Shown piece by piece: positions 1 through 8,305 of a DNA stretch of 38,771 bases. The stretch comes from Chloroflexota bacterium (GTDB taxonomy: Bacteria > Chloroflexota > Limnocylindria > P2-11E), in contig JACQAT010000004.1 in the NCBI GenBank assembly GCA_016194865.1, positions 1-38,771 of the forward strand, in the 5' to 3' direction. Each line of letters begins with the position of its first letter. The stretch's first letter is position 1. The notes beneath the pieces are model-generated. The model was not told where the DNA came from and did no database searches. It saw only the letters and a program-made list of their open reading frames with translations. The position numbers were made by a program, and so were the translations under genes.

Positions 1-1
1 C

Positions 2-151
2 CGCGCGCTCGCACGGAAGGCGATCGCCGACACCGGCGCCGCCGGTAAGAAGGACATGGGCAAGGTCATGGCGAAGCTGCGCGACGAGACGAAGGACCGC
101 GCGGACGGCAAGGTCGTCGCACGCATCGTGGGTGAGCTACTCGGTCAGTGA
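2..151 (+). CDS. yqeY: YqeY/GatB-like domain protein, C-terminal fragment
   Basis: Only the last 49 residues lie in the window; the gene starts upstream. The fragment contains the segment KKDMGKVMAKLRD and ends [11 protein letters not shown]. This resembles the helical tail found in YqeY and in the C-terminal domain of the GatB amidotransferase subunit, which contacts tRNA. The function of free-standing YqeY is not firmly established. Its stop codon overlaps the GTG start of the phoH-like gene (GTGA at 148-151), so the two are probably translationally coupled. YqeY next to PhoH and YbeY is a common arrangement in Gram-positive-type genomes. The call rests on the tail motif and the context. 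Confidence 0.8.
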   Translation, partial: RALARKAIADTGAAGKKDMGKVMAKLRDETKDRADGKVVARIVGELLGQ

Positions 152-1110
152 GCAGCGGATCCCAGATCACGATCCTCATCCCGGACCCCGACGAGATGAT
201 GTTCGTCACCGGTCAGAACGAAGCGAACATCGATCGCATCGAGCGCGAGTTCAGCGTGAAGGTCGTCTCACGCGGCGCCGAGCTGCGCATCAGCGGTGAG
301 CCCGCGGCGGTCGCGCGCGTCGGCGAGCTCGTCGGCGCGATGCGCACGCTGTCGGATCGCGACGAGAGCATGCGCAGGCCGGTCCTCGAGCGGCTCATCG
401 GCGAGGCGAAGGAAGCGCCGGTCGCCGCGCCGGAGCAGCTGCGCGATCACATCGCCACGACGGTGCGCGGCAAGCGCGTGCTCCCGCAGTCCGAGAACCA
501 GCGCCGGTACGTCGAGGCGATCCGACGGCACGATCTCGTCTTCGCGACAGGGCCAGCCGGCACCGGGAAGACCTACATCGCGGTCGCGATGGGCGTCTCG
601 GCACTGCGCGATCGCAAGGTCACAAGGCTCATCCTCACCCGGCCCGCGGTGGAAGCAGGTGAGCGACTCGGGTTCCTGCCGGGTGACCTGCAGGAGAAGA
701 TCGACCCCTACCTCCGCCCGCTGTACGACGCGCTCTACGACCTCATGCCGCCGGAGCGCTTCGCGCGCGCGCAGGAGCGTGGCGAGATCGAGGTCGCGCC
801 GCTCGCGTACATGCGCGGAAGAACGATCTCAGAGGCGTTCATCATCCTCGACGAGGCGCAGAACGCGACCGCGCCGCAGATGAAGATGTTCCTCACGCGC
901 CTTGGCTTCGGCTCGCAGGCGGTCGTGACCGGTGACGTCACCCAGATCGACCTCGCCGAAGGGCAGCGCTCCGGACTGGTCGTCGCGCGCGAGATCCTGC
1001 GTGGCGTCGAAGGGCTCGCGTTCTGCGACTTCGATGACAAGGATGTCGTGCGGCACGAGCTGGTCGCGCGGATCGTCCGCGCGTACGAGCGGCACGAGAA
1101 GCAGCCGTGA
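148..1110 (+). CDS. phoH: PhoH-like ATPase (YbeZ family)
   Basis: A 320-residue cytoplasmic P-loop ATPase of normal family length. An N-terminal KH-like nucleic-acid-binding segment spans roughly residues 10-65. The Walker A motif GPAGTGKT is near residues 135-142 and Walker B IILDEAQN near 230-238, followed by the family segment TGDVTQIDL. YbeZ proteins work with YbeY in rRNA processing and ribosome quality control, and ybeY is two genes downstream here. The start is GTG at 148, overlapping the yqeY stop; the stop overlaps the next GTG at 1107. There is no separate promoter between them, so expression probably follows the operon. The family assignment is secure; the exact substrate of PhoH-like ATPases is not. 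Confidence 0.95.
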   Translation: MSSGSQITILIPDPDEMMFVTGQNEANIDRIEREFSVKVVSRGAELRISGEPAAVARVGELVGAMRTLSDRDESMRRPVLERLIGEAKEAPVAAPEQLRDHIATTVRGKRVLPQSENQRRYVEAIRRHDLVFATGPAGTGKTYIAVAMGVSALRDRKVTRLILTRPAVEAGERLGFLPGDLQEKIDPYLRPLYDALYDLMPPERFARAQERGEIEVAPLAYMRGRTISEAFIILDEAQNATAPQMKMFLTRLGFGSQAVVTGDVTQIDLAEGQRSGLVVAREILRGVEGLAFCDFDDKDVVRHELVARIVRAYERHEKQP

Positions 1111-3224
1111 TCTCGCTGGAATCGCCGCGTACGATCCGCGACCTGCGCACGGTCGTCCACGCGGATGACCGCGTGCGGCTCGCGGCCTTCGTCCTGCTGT
1201 TCGGCATCCTGACCGCGATCGCGCTGCTGCTGTCGCCGCCGGCCGTCGTCGCGTACGACGCGGGCGTCGTCGCGGATCGCTCCATCAAGGCTCCGCGTTC
1301 GGTCTCGTACGTGTCCGAGTCGCTCACCTCATCGGAGCGCGAGAAGCTCGTGGCGGCGGTCCCGCGGCAGTTCGTGCGCACCCCCACCGTGGTCGTCAGC
1401 GAGACGGCGCTGCTCGCGAAGGCCGTCGAGCAGATCGGCAAGACACGCGCGGACACGGCCCTCTCGCGCGATCAGAAGGTCGGTACGTTGAGCCGCATCG
1501 ACGGCACGACGGTGAGCTCGCCGATCGCCGTCGATCTCGTCGACATGACGCCCGCGGAGTGGGACGCGCTGTCGAAGGAGCTCGAGAAGACGCTCCAGAA
1601 CCTCTACTCGCAGGGCATCCGCGAGGAACAGCTCGACGCGGCGCGTGCCGACGTCCCGAAGACGCTGCCCGCCGCATGGAGCGAGCGCCAGAAGCGCGTC
1701 GCGAACGAGCTGCTGCGGCAGCACCTAAGGCCGAACGAGATCTTCGACCCGGTCGCGACGGTCGCGGCGCAGGCGACCGTGCGGAACGGCGTGACGCCGA
1801 TCCAGGTGCAGGTCGCGGCGGGCGAGATCGTCGTCCGCGAGGGCGCGCTCGTGACGCCGCAGGACGTCGAGAAGCTGCAGGCGCTCGGTCTCGCGAACAC
1901 AGGGATCGATTGGAAGGGCGCGCTCGGGCTCCTCGTCTGGGCGCTGCTCATCGCCGCGGTGCTCGGGCAGTTCATCCAGCGTCACGACCAGGAGACCTGG
2001 CAGGACGATCGGCGCCTGGTCCTCGTCGGCCTCTCGCTCGTCGTGCTGACGGCGGTGGGCCGCGTCGTCGTTCCGCAGCACGCGCTCGCGGCGTACTTCG
2101 TCCCGTTCGCGGCGATCGCGATGATGCTCACGGTCCTCGTCGGCGGCCGCACCGCGCTCGCGACGCAGATCGCCGGTGCGCTGCATGTCGGGATCATGAG
2201 CGGCCAGACGGAGCTCGTGGCCTACGTCCTGGTGCCGGCGCTGCTCGGCATGGCCGCGGTCCGGCGCGCGACGACCGCGCGCGAGTTCGTCGCGGGCGCC
2301 GGCTACGTCCTGGTCGGCAATTTCGGAGTCGTCGCGTCGTTCATCCTCGTCGGGCGGCAGGTCGACATCGTCGGCTCGCTGCAGCTCGTGGGGGCCGCGG
2401 CGGTCAGCGGGGTCGCATCGGGCTTCCTCGCGTTCGGCGGCATGGTCCTGCTCGGTCACCTCTTCCGCATCACGACGGTGTTCGAGCTGCGCGAGCTCGC
2501 CGACCCGAACCATCCGCTCCTCCGCCAGCTGCTCCTGAGGACGCCGGGCACGTATCACCACTCGCTGCTCGTCGCGAACCTCGCGGAGCGCGCGGCCGAG
2601 GTGATCGGGGCCGACCCGCTCGTCGCCCGTGTCGGCGCGTACTACCACGACATCGGGAAGATGCGGAACCCGACGGCGTTCATCGAGAACCAGACCGGCT
2701 CGAACCCTCACGACGAGCTCGACCCCGCGGTCTCCGCCGGCATCGTGTCGGCGCACATCCGAGACGGGCTCGCGCTCGCGGATCGCTATCACCTGCCCGC
2801 GCAGATCCGCGAGATCATCCCCGGGCACCACGGCACGAGCCTCATCAAGTATTTCCACGCGATCGCGCAGCAGCGAGGCGAGGTCGTCGACGAATCGCCG
2901 TTCCGCCACCCGGGGCCGAAACCGCGGACGAAAGAGGCCGGGATCGTGATGCTCGCGGACGGCACCGAGGCGTCCGTCCGATCGCTCGAGGAGAAGACGC
3001 CCGACCAGATCCGCGCGATGGTGGAAAAGATCGTCAGCGAGCGCATCGAGGACGGTCAGCTCGACGATTGCGACCTCACCTTCCGCGACGTGCAGCAGGT
3101 CAAGGACGCGTTCCTCGAGCTGCTGGCGGGCGTGTATCACGAGCGCATCCCGTACCCGGAGGACCGCATCACGCGCATCACGCCCAGCGCGCCGACCGCT
3201 CCACCGCCCGCCGCATCCCGCTGA
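1107..3224 (+). CDS. pgpH: 7TM-HD family phosphohydrolase, PgpH-like c-di-AMP phosphodiesterase
   Basis: A 705-residue membrane protein with the full PgpH layout: a first membrane helix (about residues 25-45), an extracellular 7TMR-HDED-type region (about 50-265), a block of hydrophobic segments (about 270-450) and a cytosolic HD domain (about 470-690). The HD domain shows TYHHSLLVANLAE, AYYHDIGKMRNP and the downstream HHGTSLIKYF histidines. PgpH enzymes hydrolyse cyclic di-AMP to pApA. The protein starts at GTG 1107 within the phoH stop and ends sharing a base with the ybeY ATG. The C-terminal tail is rich in Pro, Ala and Thr. Its place between phoH and ybeY is the common arrangement. Substrate is inferred from family membership. 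Confidence 0.93.
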   Translation: MISLESPRTIRDLRTVVHADDRVRLAAFVLLFGILTAIALLLSPPAVVAYDAGVVADRSIKAPRSVSYVSESLTSSEREKLVAAVPRQFVRTPTVVVSETALLAKAVEQIGKTRADTALSRDQKVGTLSRIDGTTVSSPIAVDLVDMTPAEWDALSKELEKTLQNLYSQGIREEQLDAARADVPKTLPAAWSERQKRVANELLRQHLRPNEIFDPVATVAAQATVRNGVTPIQVQVAAGEIVVREGALVTPQDVEKLQALGLANTGIDWKGALGLLVWALLIAAVLGQFIQRHDQETWQDDRRLVLVGLSLVVLTAVGRVVVPQHALAAYFVPFAAIAMMLTVLVGGRTALATQIAGALHVGIMSGQTELVAYVLVPALLGMAAVRRATTAREFVAGAGYVLVGNFGVVASFILVGRQVDIVGSLQLVGAAAVSGVASGFLAFGGMVLLGHLFRITTVFELRELADPNHPLLRQLLLRTPGTYHHSLLVANLAERAAEVIGADPLVARVGAYYHDIGKMRNPTAFIENQTGSNPHDELDPAVSAGIVSAHIRDGLALADRYHLPAQIREIIPGHHGTSLIKYFHAIAQQRGEVVDESPFRHPGPKPRTKEAGIVMLADGTEASVRSLEEKTPDQIRAMVEKIVSERIEDGQLDDCDLTFRDVQQVKDAFLELLAGVYHERIPYPEDRITRITPSAPTAPPPAASR

Positions 3225-3709
3225 TGCGGATCGCGGTCACCGGCGACGCGCCGTGCGCTCTGGCGCCGGTCCGCCTTGCCATCCGCCGCGCGCTGAAGCC
3301 CTACGGGGTCCCCGCGCGAGCCCACGTCGGTCTCGCCTTCATCGACGACGCGCGGATGCGCGAGCTGAACCGTCGTCACCGTCACAAAGACCGGACCACG
3401 GATGTCCTTTCTTTTGGCCAGGCCCTGCCGAGACGTGCCAAGGGCGCGACCGCCGCGCGGGCGCTGCGCCCGGAAGTGGACGGCTCGCTCGACCTCGGGG
3501 ACATCGTGATCAGCGCGGCCCAGGCCGGCCGCCAGGCAGAGAGGCGCGGGCACGCCCTCGGGCGGGAGATCGCCTTCCTCGCTGCCCACGGGGCGCTGCA
3601 CCTCCTCGGCTTCGAGGACGAGACGCCCGCCGGCTATCGGGAAATGGTCGCGTTGGGCACGGCCGCGACCGACCCGCGACGGAAGGCTGGACGCGACGTT
3701 GGACACTAG
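3224..3709 (+). CDS. ybeY: YbeY endoribonuclease (rRNA maturation factor), variant metal site
   Basis: A 161-residue protein of normal YbeY size. It has the conserved TTDVLSF block (58-64), LGDIVIS (91-97) and the metal-site helix HGALHLLG starting at His122. YbeY is a single-strand-specific metalloendoribonuclease needed for 16S rRNA 3' end maturation. The usual metal motif has three histidines (H-x3-H-x5-H). Here the first two are present (His122, His126), but the third position is Asp132, in the order GFED where most relatives have GYDH. There is also an Ala/Arg-rich insertion of about 20 residues (68-85) before the LGDIV block. The ATG shares its A with the pgpH stop. The family is sure; activity with Asp132 is an open question. 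Confidence 0.93.
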   Translation: MRIAVTGDAPCALAPVRLAIRRALKPYGVPARAHVGLAFIDDARMRELNRRHRHKDRTTDVLSFGQALPRRAKGATAARALRPEVDGSLDLGDIVISAAQAGRQAERRGHALGREIAFLAAHGALHLLGFEDETPAGYREMVALGTAATDPRRKAGRDVGH

Positions 3710-5381
3710 CGCCGTGCGCTGGCTCGCTCGCGCCCTCTGCCTGGCGATCGTCGTGGGCACGCTCGCGGTCGCAGGCGCGTGGCCGGTCCGGGGGAGCACC
3801 GGCGAGCTGATCGCGGGGATCGAGGGCCTCGTCAAGAACTTCCCCGGTGGCGCCGGCGTCTGGGTCGGCGACCCGAACAGTCCCGTCGCTCTCTACACGC
3901 GCGATCCGGACGAGCACGTCATCACGGCATCGCTGTACAAGCTCGCCGTGATGCTCGAGACCGAGAAGCGGGTCGATGCCAAGACGCTGACCTACGCGAC
4001 GCCGATCGTCATCCAGCACGAGGACATCACCGACGATGGCTCGTACGAGGTCGCGGGGACCGAGCTCACGATCGACGAGGCGCTTGAGTTGATGATCACC
4101 GTCTCCGACAACGGCACGGCGCTCGCGCTGTATCACCTGCTCGGACCCGAGAACATCAACGCGACCCTGCAGAGCGTGGGGTTGAAGGACTTCCACATCG
4201 CGCTCAACCAGGACGAGGACAACGTCGCGACGCCGCGCGTGATCGGTCAGTACTTCACGATGCTCGCGAAGAAGCAGCTGCTCTCGCCGGCCGCGTCCGA
4301 CCGGATGACGGCGCGCCTCCAGCGGCAGAAGATCAACGACCGCCTTCCCGCGCAGCTTCCCGAGGGCGTCGTCGTCGCCCACAAGACGGGCAACCTCGCG
4401 GGCATCACGCACGACGCCGGCATCATCAACACCACGAGCGGCCCGCGCGTCGTCGTCGCGATGACCTGGGATGTCGAGGAAGAAGCGGCGAACCAGTTCA
4501 TCGCGAATGTCGGCTCGCTCGTCTATTCGGCGATCCTCGAGCCGCCGGCGAGCGCGCGCTACATCGTTCCGAAGAGACCGGTCTACGTCGACGCGTCCGC
4601 GACGGTCCCGGTGGAGCTGCAGATCACGAACGCGGGCGCTCGGCCGTGGACGGCGACGGGCGACGGCTCCGTCGGCCTCATCTGGGAGGTCCGTGACGCG
4701 AAGAACGCGCTGATCGGCGCGGCGAAGAGCCCGACCGAGCTCGGCGTGCTCGGCGCCGCGCAGTCGAAGAGGGTCGCCGTCCCCGTGATCGCGCCGACGC
4801 TCCCGGGCGATTACAAGGTCACGGTCGGTCTGGTCGACCCCCGCGGCACCGTCCTGGCGAACCTCGGCGCGGCGACCGCGGCCTTCACGCTCCGTTCGCA
4901 CCTGCCGTTCGTCGCGACCACGCAGGTGCAGCTGCCGAAGGTGATGCACCGGTCCGAGACGTCGCTGCTGATCGTGCAGTACTCGAAGCTGAGCGCCGCG
5001 GGGAACACGGTGCATTCGCTCGCGCTCTCGTGGCGCGCGGTGGACGAGACGACCAATCGCGTCGTCGCCCAGGGCACGACGCTGCTCGGCAATCTCCTGC
5101 CGCAGAACTCGACGGGTACGTTCTTCGCGCCGTTCGCGGCTCCGGCGATCCGCGGCTCCTACCGGCTCGACTTCGAGCTGCGCGAGCGCGGCAACTTCGC
5201 GAGCGAGACGCAGAGCACGAAGATCGAGCTCCTCGCCGCGCGGTCCTTCCCCGGCGACCGCGATTCCCAGCCGGCCGTCGGTCCGTTCTTCGGCAGCGGC
5301 CAGCCCGCGCCCGCGCGGCCATCCGGTCGTCCGACCGCGACCCCGAAGGGAAAGACGCCCGCGCCGACGCCGCGCAGGTGA
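3699..5381 (+). CDS. Secreted class A beta-lactamase-like serine hydrolase with C-terminal beta-rich region
   Basis: A 560-residue exported protein. The N-terminal hydrophobic stretch (about residues 8-30) is a signal peptide or anchor. The penicillin-interactive fold follows with all three active-site motifs visible: SLYK (Ser78), SDN (136-138) and KTG (229-231). This makes it an active-site-serine beta-lactamase or a D-Ala-D-Ala peptidase-like enzyme. Residues from about 290 on do not belong to the catalytic fold; they look like one or two Ig-like beta modules, then a Pro/Thr/Arg-rich tail. The annotated TTG start at 3699 overlaps ybeY by 11 bases. GTG at 3714, just before the hydrophobic stretch, is an equally good start. 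Resistance versus wall-remodelling function cannot be decided from sequence. Confidence 0.85.
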   Translation: MDTSAVRWLARALCLAIVVGTLAVAGAWPVRGSTGELIAGIEGLVKNFPGGAGVWVGDPNSPVALYTRDPDEHVITASLYKLAVMLETEKRVDAKTLTYATPIVIQHEDITDDGSYEVAGTELTIDEALELMITVSDNGTALALYHLLGPENINATLQSVGLKDFHIALNQDEDNVATPRVIGQYFTMLAKKQLLSPAASDRMTARLQRQKINDRLPAQLPEGVVVAHKTGNLAGITHDAGIINTTSGPRVVVAMTWDVEEEAANQFIANVGSLVYSAILEPPASARYIVPKRPVYVDASATVPVELQITNAGARPWTATGDGSVGLIWEVRDAKNALIGAAKSPTELGVLGAAQSKRVAVPVIAPTLPGDYKVTVGLVDPRGTVLANLGAATAAFTLRSHLPFVATTQVQLPKVMHRSETSLLIVQYSKLSAAGNTVHSLALSWRAVDETTNRVVAQGTTLLGNLLPQNSTGTFFAPFAAPAIRGSYRLDFELRERGNFASETQSTKIELLAARSFPGDRDSQPAVGPFFGSGQPAPARPSGRPTATPKGKTPAPTPRR

Positions 5382-6034
5382 TCCCGCTCGACGGCCAGCT
5401 CGCGACCTTCGTCGTCCTGAGCGCGATCCTCACCGTCCTTCCCGGTACGGACATGGCGCTGGTCGCGAAGACGACGCTCCTACAGGGCCGCAAGGCCGCC
5501 TTCGCGACGAGCCTCGGCATCTGCGCCGGGCTCCCCGTGCACGCGACCGCATCCGCGATCGGTCTCTCCGCGATCCTCGCCACGAGCGCGGAAGCGTTCA
5601 CCGCCGTGAAAGTGCTCGGAGCGCTTTACCTCGGGTACATCGGCGTGCGGTCGATCCTCGACTCACGCCACTCGACGAGGGGGACGACACAGATGGAGGG
5701 GACAGCAGAGGCGATGTCTGCGCGAGCGCTCGCACCAAGGCGGCTACGGGGGGCGTTCACGCAGGGATTCCTGTCGAACGTGTTGAACCCGAAGGTGGCG
5801 ATCTTCTACCTGACGTTCCTCCCGCAGTTCATGCATCCTGGCGACGACATCCTGTTGAAGTCGCTCGCGTTCGCCGGTATTCACGTCGCGCTCGGCCTGC
5901 CGTGGCTCACGGCGTATTCGTACGCGCTCGATCGGCTCGCGCGCGCGGTGAGCGGCGCCCGCCGTTGGCTCGAGCGAGCGAGTGGTGTGCTGCTGATCGG
6001 TCTCGGCATCCGTCTCGCGCTGGAGCGCCGGTAG
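5378..6034 (+). CDS. LysE/RhtB family amino-acid exporter
   Basis: A 218-residue membrane protein of typical LysE/RhtB length with about six hydrophobic helices. The N-terminal family block is visible (TVLPGTDMALV, then a GRKAAF loop), as is the central NPKVAIFYLTFLPQF segment. The family exports amino acids such as lysine, threonine or homoserine lactones; the substrate cannot be predicted. The start is GTG at 5378 overlapping the previous stop (GTGA), the last coupled junction of this six-gene run. A hydrophilic loop of about 35 residues (Ser/Thr/Arg-rich, around residues 95-125) separates the halves. Confidence 0.9.
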   Translation: MIPLDGQLATFVVLSAILTVLPGTDMALVAKTTLLQGRKAAFATSLGICAGLPVHATASAIGLSAILATSAEAFTAVKVLGALYLGYIGVRSILDSRHSTRGTTQMEGTAEAMSARALAPRRLRGAFTQGFLSNVLNPKVAIFYLTFLPQFMHPGDDILLKSLAFAGIHVALGLPWLTAYSYALDRLARAVSGARRWLERASGVLLIGLGIRLALERR

Positions 6035-6200
6035 GTCAGTTTGCCTAAATGGCCTCGATCCGCCTGATAACCGATCGCTTCCGTGACGCGCAACCGCATC
6101 CTTCCGGTGACGGCATGAGCCGCAAGATTGCTAGTACGACGGGGTGTATTGATCGTCTGAATAGGAGAAGCACTTGACGTGACCTCCTGAAGCCACTTGA

Positions 6201-6217
6201 TCATCGAATAGCGATGA
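6201..6217 (-). terminator. Small hairpin downstream of the 6.2-7.4 kb minus-strand trio
   Basis: TCATCG and CGATGA (6201-6206 and 6212-6217) are perfect inverted repeats around a 5-base loop. A pair of TGATCA boxes (6198-6203 and 6226-6231) flanks them. The hairpin lies 12 bases past the stop of the Cys-rich gene. There is no clear T-run after it on the minus strand, so a terminator role is only possible. Nothing else is apparent in 6035-6228. Confidence 0.25.
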
Positions 6218-6228
6218 ACGAAAACTGA

Positions 6229-6537
6229 TCACGAGATGCATGGGGGCGAGCAACTACCGCATGGGTCCAGCGTGGCTTCGATACCGCAGATGCAGGGGCA
6301 TGCTTCGCCGGCGCAGCCCCGTTTCGTCACTATTTGCCAGCGACAGCATTGCGAAAGGCTGTCGAAGACACAGGCGGAGCTCGCGCCGCAGAATGAAGTA
6401 CAGTTTCCAGGGCATCGGTCTGGGCAGTCCGGCATCGTGAGTGTCCGAGTGCCCATCAGCCAGCCCGCGCTAGTGAAGACGCTGGCGCTCAGCGCGCCAG
6501 TCAGTGTTCTGACAAAGGCGCGACGATTGACATTCAT
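6229..6537 (-). CDS. Tat-targeted small Cys-rich protein, function unknown
   Basis: A 102-residue protein. The N-terminus has twin arginines (RRAFVR, residues 5-10) followed by a hydrophobic stretch to about residue 28, a good Tat signal. The mature part carries 14 cysteines between residues 38 and 100 (38, 42, 46, 50, 56, 64, 65, 75, 80, 82, 84, 93, 96, 100), including CC and CPCIC. Such density suggests many disulfides or a metal/cluster site. The CC...CPC spacing faintly recalls methylamine dehydrogenase light chains, which are also Tat-exported and Cys-rich, but no tryptophan-quinone context can be argued. It starts two bases after the stop of the gene at 6540-6857, so it is the third gene of a tight operon. 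Base composition is clearly less GC-rich than the flanks. Confidence 0.75.
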   Translation of the reverse strand: MNVNRRAFVRTLTGALSASVFTSAGWLMGTRTLTMPDCPDRCPGNCTSFCGASSACVFDSLSQCCRWQIVTKRGCAGEACPCICGIEATLDPCGSCSPPCIS

Positions 6538-6539
6538 CT

Positions 6540-6857
6540 CTAGCTCCGACTGAAGGACCAGTTAAATACGAGCCGCGCAGAGATCGGTAACGCATCGAGC
6601 AGCGCACGCGGGATGACTACAGGCTCAGCGCCGATGAAGCTTGGCGGCGGGCCCATGCGGATCGGCTCGCCGCTCGCCACCGTCCCAAGCCATTCCGCGA
6701 CTTGCTTGGCTGAATATGGTTTGGTGTGGGGTTCCACCACGGCTTCTCCGGGGTCGAACAGCAGGAGCTTGAAGTGTGAGGTGCCCTTTAGCTTCACTCC
6801 TTGTTCGTCGACGATCGCGACGGTCGGTACAGGCTGAGTCTCGAAAATCACGCGCAT
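6540..6857 (-). CDS. 105-aa hypothetical protein in the Cys-rich/HxxEH operon
   Basis: A 105-residue protein that I do not recognise, starting MRVIFETQPVP. It has no signal peptide or membrane helix, appears mostly beta-strand in its first half (VAIVDEQGVKLKG, FKLLLFDPG), and has a Pro-rich middle (MGPPPSFIGAEP). The ATG at 6857 lies inside the last codons of the upstream membrane-protein gene (10-base overlap), with a purine-rich AAGGAAGG ribosome binding site about ten bases before it. This overlap and the two-base gap to the next gene argue strongly for one transcript and a joint function. The reading frame is open far upstream, but the upstream part overlaps the membrane gene and is not expected to be translated. 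Confidence 0.7.
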   Translation of the reverse strand: MRVIFETQPVPTVAIVDEQGVKLKGTSHFKLLLFDPGEAVVEPHTKPYSAKQVAEWLGTVASGEPIRMGPPPSFIGAEPVVIPRALLDALPISARLVFNWSFSRS

Positions 6858-7393
6858 GCGTAGTCCTTCCTTCGGACGATTAGTTCTTCGCTGCCGTACC
6901 AGAATCCGAGAGCCATCAGTACGGCCTCGGCCCCGTTGTAGACGTTGTGTAGATCGAGGCGCGCCAGTGGGATGAAGCCGATGACACCACCATCTCCCAG
7001 CAGACCTGGCCCGCCCGCACTCCCGGTCATGAGGTATTGCTGGTAGATGTAAATGTGCTCGAATCCGTGCAGTAGACATATCGCGGCAAGCGGATAGACC
7101 CACGGGTTTTTCGGATACGCGATGATCAACAGCACAGACACGACTGCGATCAGCCCGTTGAAAAGCAGGTGCGACAGTTCGCTGTCTGCCGCGGGGCCCA
7201 AAAGCCCGCTTCCAGTAAGCGCCTTGATAATGTGCTCCGCGAGATGGCCTGTCTGAGCCGAGAAAATGAGTCCGAAGAGCCAAATGTCGCCCATCGGACC
7301 TTGCCGTAGGACGACAGAAAAGCGAGGCCGATCGGTCGTTCTGTCATAAATCATTGCTGAATCGTTGATATACCCGATGCGTCGGACACTCAA
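6848..7393 (-). CDS. Polytopic membrane protein with two HxxEH motifs
   Basis: A 181-residue protein with about four hydrophobic segments (roughly 36-58, 74-93, 99-121, 150-166). Histidines and glutamates are placed regularly in or beside these helices: H50-E53-H54 and H109-E112-H113 (both HxxEH), H75, and H149 in DLHNVYNGAE. This pattern suggests a metal site or haem binding inside the membrane, but no described family was recognised. The called start is TTG at 7393; ATG at residue 14 is a plausible alternative. It is the first gene of a three-gene minus-strand operon with lower GC than its neighbours. Confidence 0.72.
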   Translation of the reverse strand: MSVRRIGYINDSAMIYDRTTDRPRFSVVLRQGPMGDIWLFGLIFSAQTGHLAEHIIKALTGSGLLGPAADSELSHLLFNGLIAVVSVLLIIAYPKNPWVYPLAAICLLHGFEHIYIYQQYLMTGSAGGPGLLGDGGVIGFIPLARLDLHNVYNGAEAVLMALGFWYGSEELIVRRKDYACA

Positions 7394-7483
7394 TACACAA
7401 TTCCCGCAACGAAGCGATGACGATCTTGGAAACAGAGGCAGACGCGCTCTTGGCTCCGGTTTCAGCCCCTCGCGCCCGGCCGG

Positions 7484-8305
7484 CTACCTCCACCTGACCA
7501 GGATGTTCTCCCGCTGGAACGCGATACGCGCCATGAGGAACACCACGGCGTCGAGCACGATGAGGATGACCGCCGTCTGCACGAAGCTCTCGTTGTTCAG
7601 CACCACGCGCCCCGAGACCTGCGCGATGCCGAGCCCGACCACCGGCACGACGACCAAGCCACCGATCTGCTGCGCGACGCGCACGTCGTTGACTCGCGTC
7701 GAGATGAGGATCCCGAGATTCACGGAGAGCAGCGTCAGCAGCGGGACGAGGATGATGATCGCCAGGATCCAGCGTGGCGCGGTGACCGCGTTCACGGCCG
7801 CGCGGCTGCCGAGCCACGCGACGGCGCCGAGGTAGATCCCGTACGCGAGCCAGGTCACGATGACCGCCGGCACCGTCGAGGCCACGCTCTTCGCGAGGAG
7901 CAGCTCGCCCACGCGCGTGGGGGTCGCGAGCAGCGGCTCGAGCGTGCGCGCCGTCTTCTCACCGATGACCGAATAGATCGCCACGGTGAGCGGGACGACG
8001 GTCGGGATGAGCATGAACAGGATGAGGAAGTACGTCGCGATGAGGCCCTGGACCGCCTCCTTCGGATCGAGGCCGACGACCGCGGGCGCCGCCGCGTAGA
8101 TCGCCTGCACGTCGCGCTCGCTCGGCGGGTAGATCGCGGCCGTCGCCACGGCGCCGATCCCCGCGAAGAGGATCACGACGGGCGGCAGCAGCGTCATGCC
8201 GACGAGGAGGCGGTTCCCGAGCGCCTCGCGCCACTCGCGGACGCAGATGGTGCGCATGATGGTCATGCGATCCGGCCGCGAGAGCTGCAGCGAGCGAGCG
8301 GTCAT
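7484..8305 (-). CDS. ABC-2 type transporter permease
   Basis: A 273-residue integral membrane protein with the ABC-2 permease layout: an N-terminal CVREWREAL segment, a first helix (about 34-58), an extracellular loop, then five further helices. The segment IGEKTARTLEPLLATPT is the conserved cytoplasmic coupling loop of NatB/ABC-2 exporters. The start overlaps the ATPase stop by four bases (8302-8305), so ATPase and permease are one unit. The substrate is unknown; family members export sodium, drugs or polymers. Confidence 0.92.
   Translation of the reverse strand: MTARSLQLSRPDRMTIMRTICVREWREALGNRLLVGMTLLPPVVILFAGIGAVATAAIYPPSERDVQAIYAAAPAVVGLDPKEAVQGLIATYFLILFMLIPTVVPLTVAIYSVIGEKTARTLEPLLATPTRVGELLLAKSVASTVPAVIVTWLAYGIYLGAVAWLGSRAAVNAVTAPRWILAIIILVPLLTLLSVNLGILISTRVNDVRVAQQIGGLVVVPVVGLGIAQVSGRVVLNNESFVQTAVILIVLDAVVFLMARIAFQRENILVRWR

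Noticed and set aside
1559-3709. A 716-codon plus-strand frame running across pgpH into ybeY.
   Set aside because: Only the last 161 residues (from 3224) are YbeY; the rest is an Arg/Ala-rich shadow of pgpH in another frame.
6229-6537. Methylamine dehydrogenase light chain as identity of the Cys-rich protein.
   Set aside because: Tat signal and Cys density agree, but the tryptophan pair, length and mau neighbours are missing.
6540-7283. A 247-codon minus-strand frame covering the 105-aa gene.
   Set aside because: The upstream 142 codons overlap the membrane-protein gene, are Arg-rich and lack a ribosome binding site; ATG at 6857 has one.
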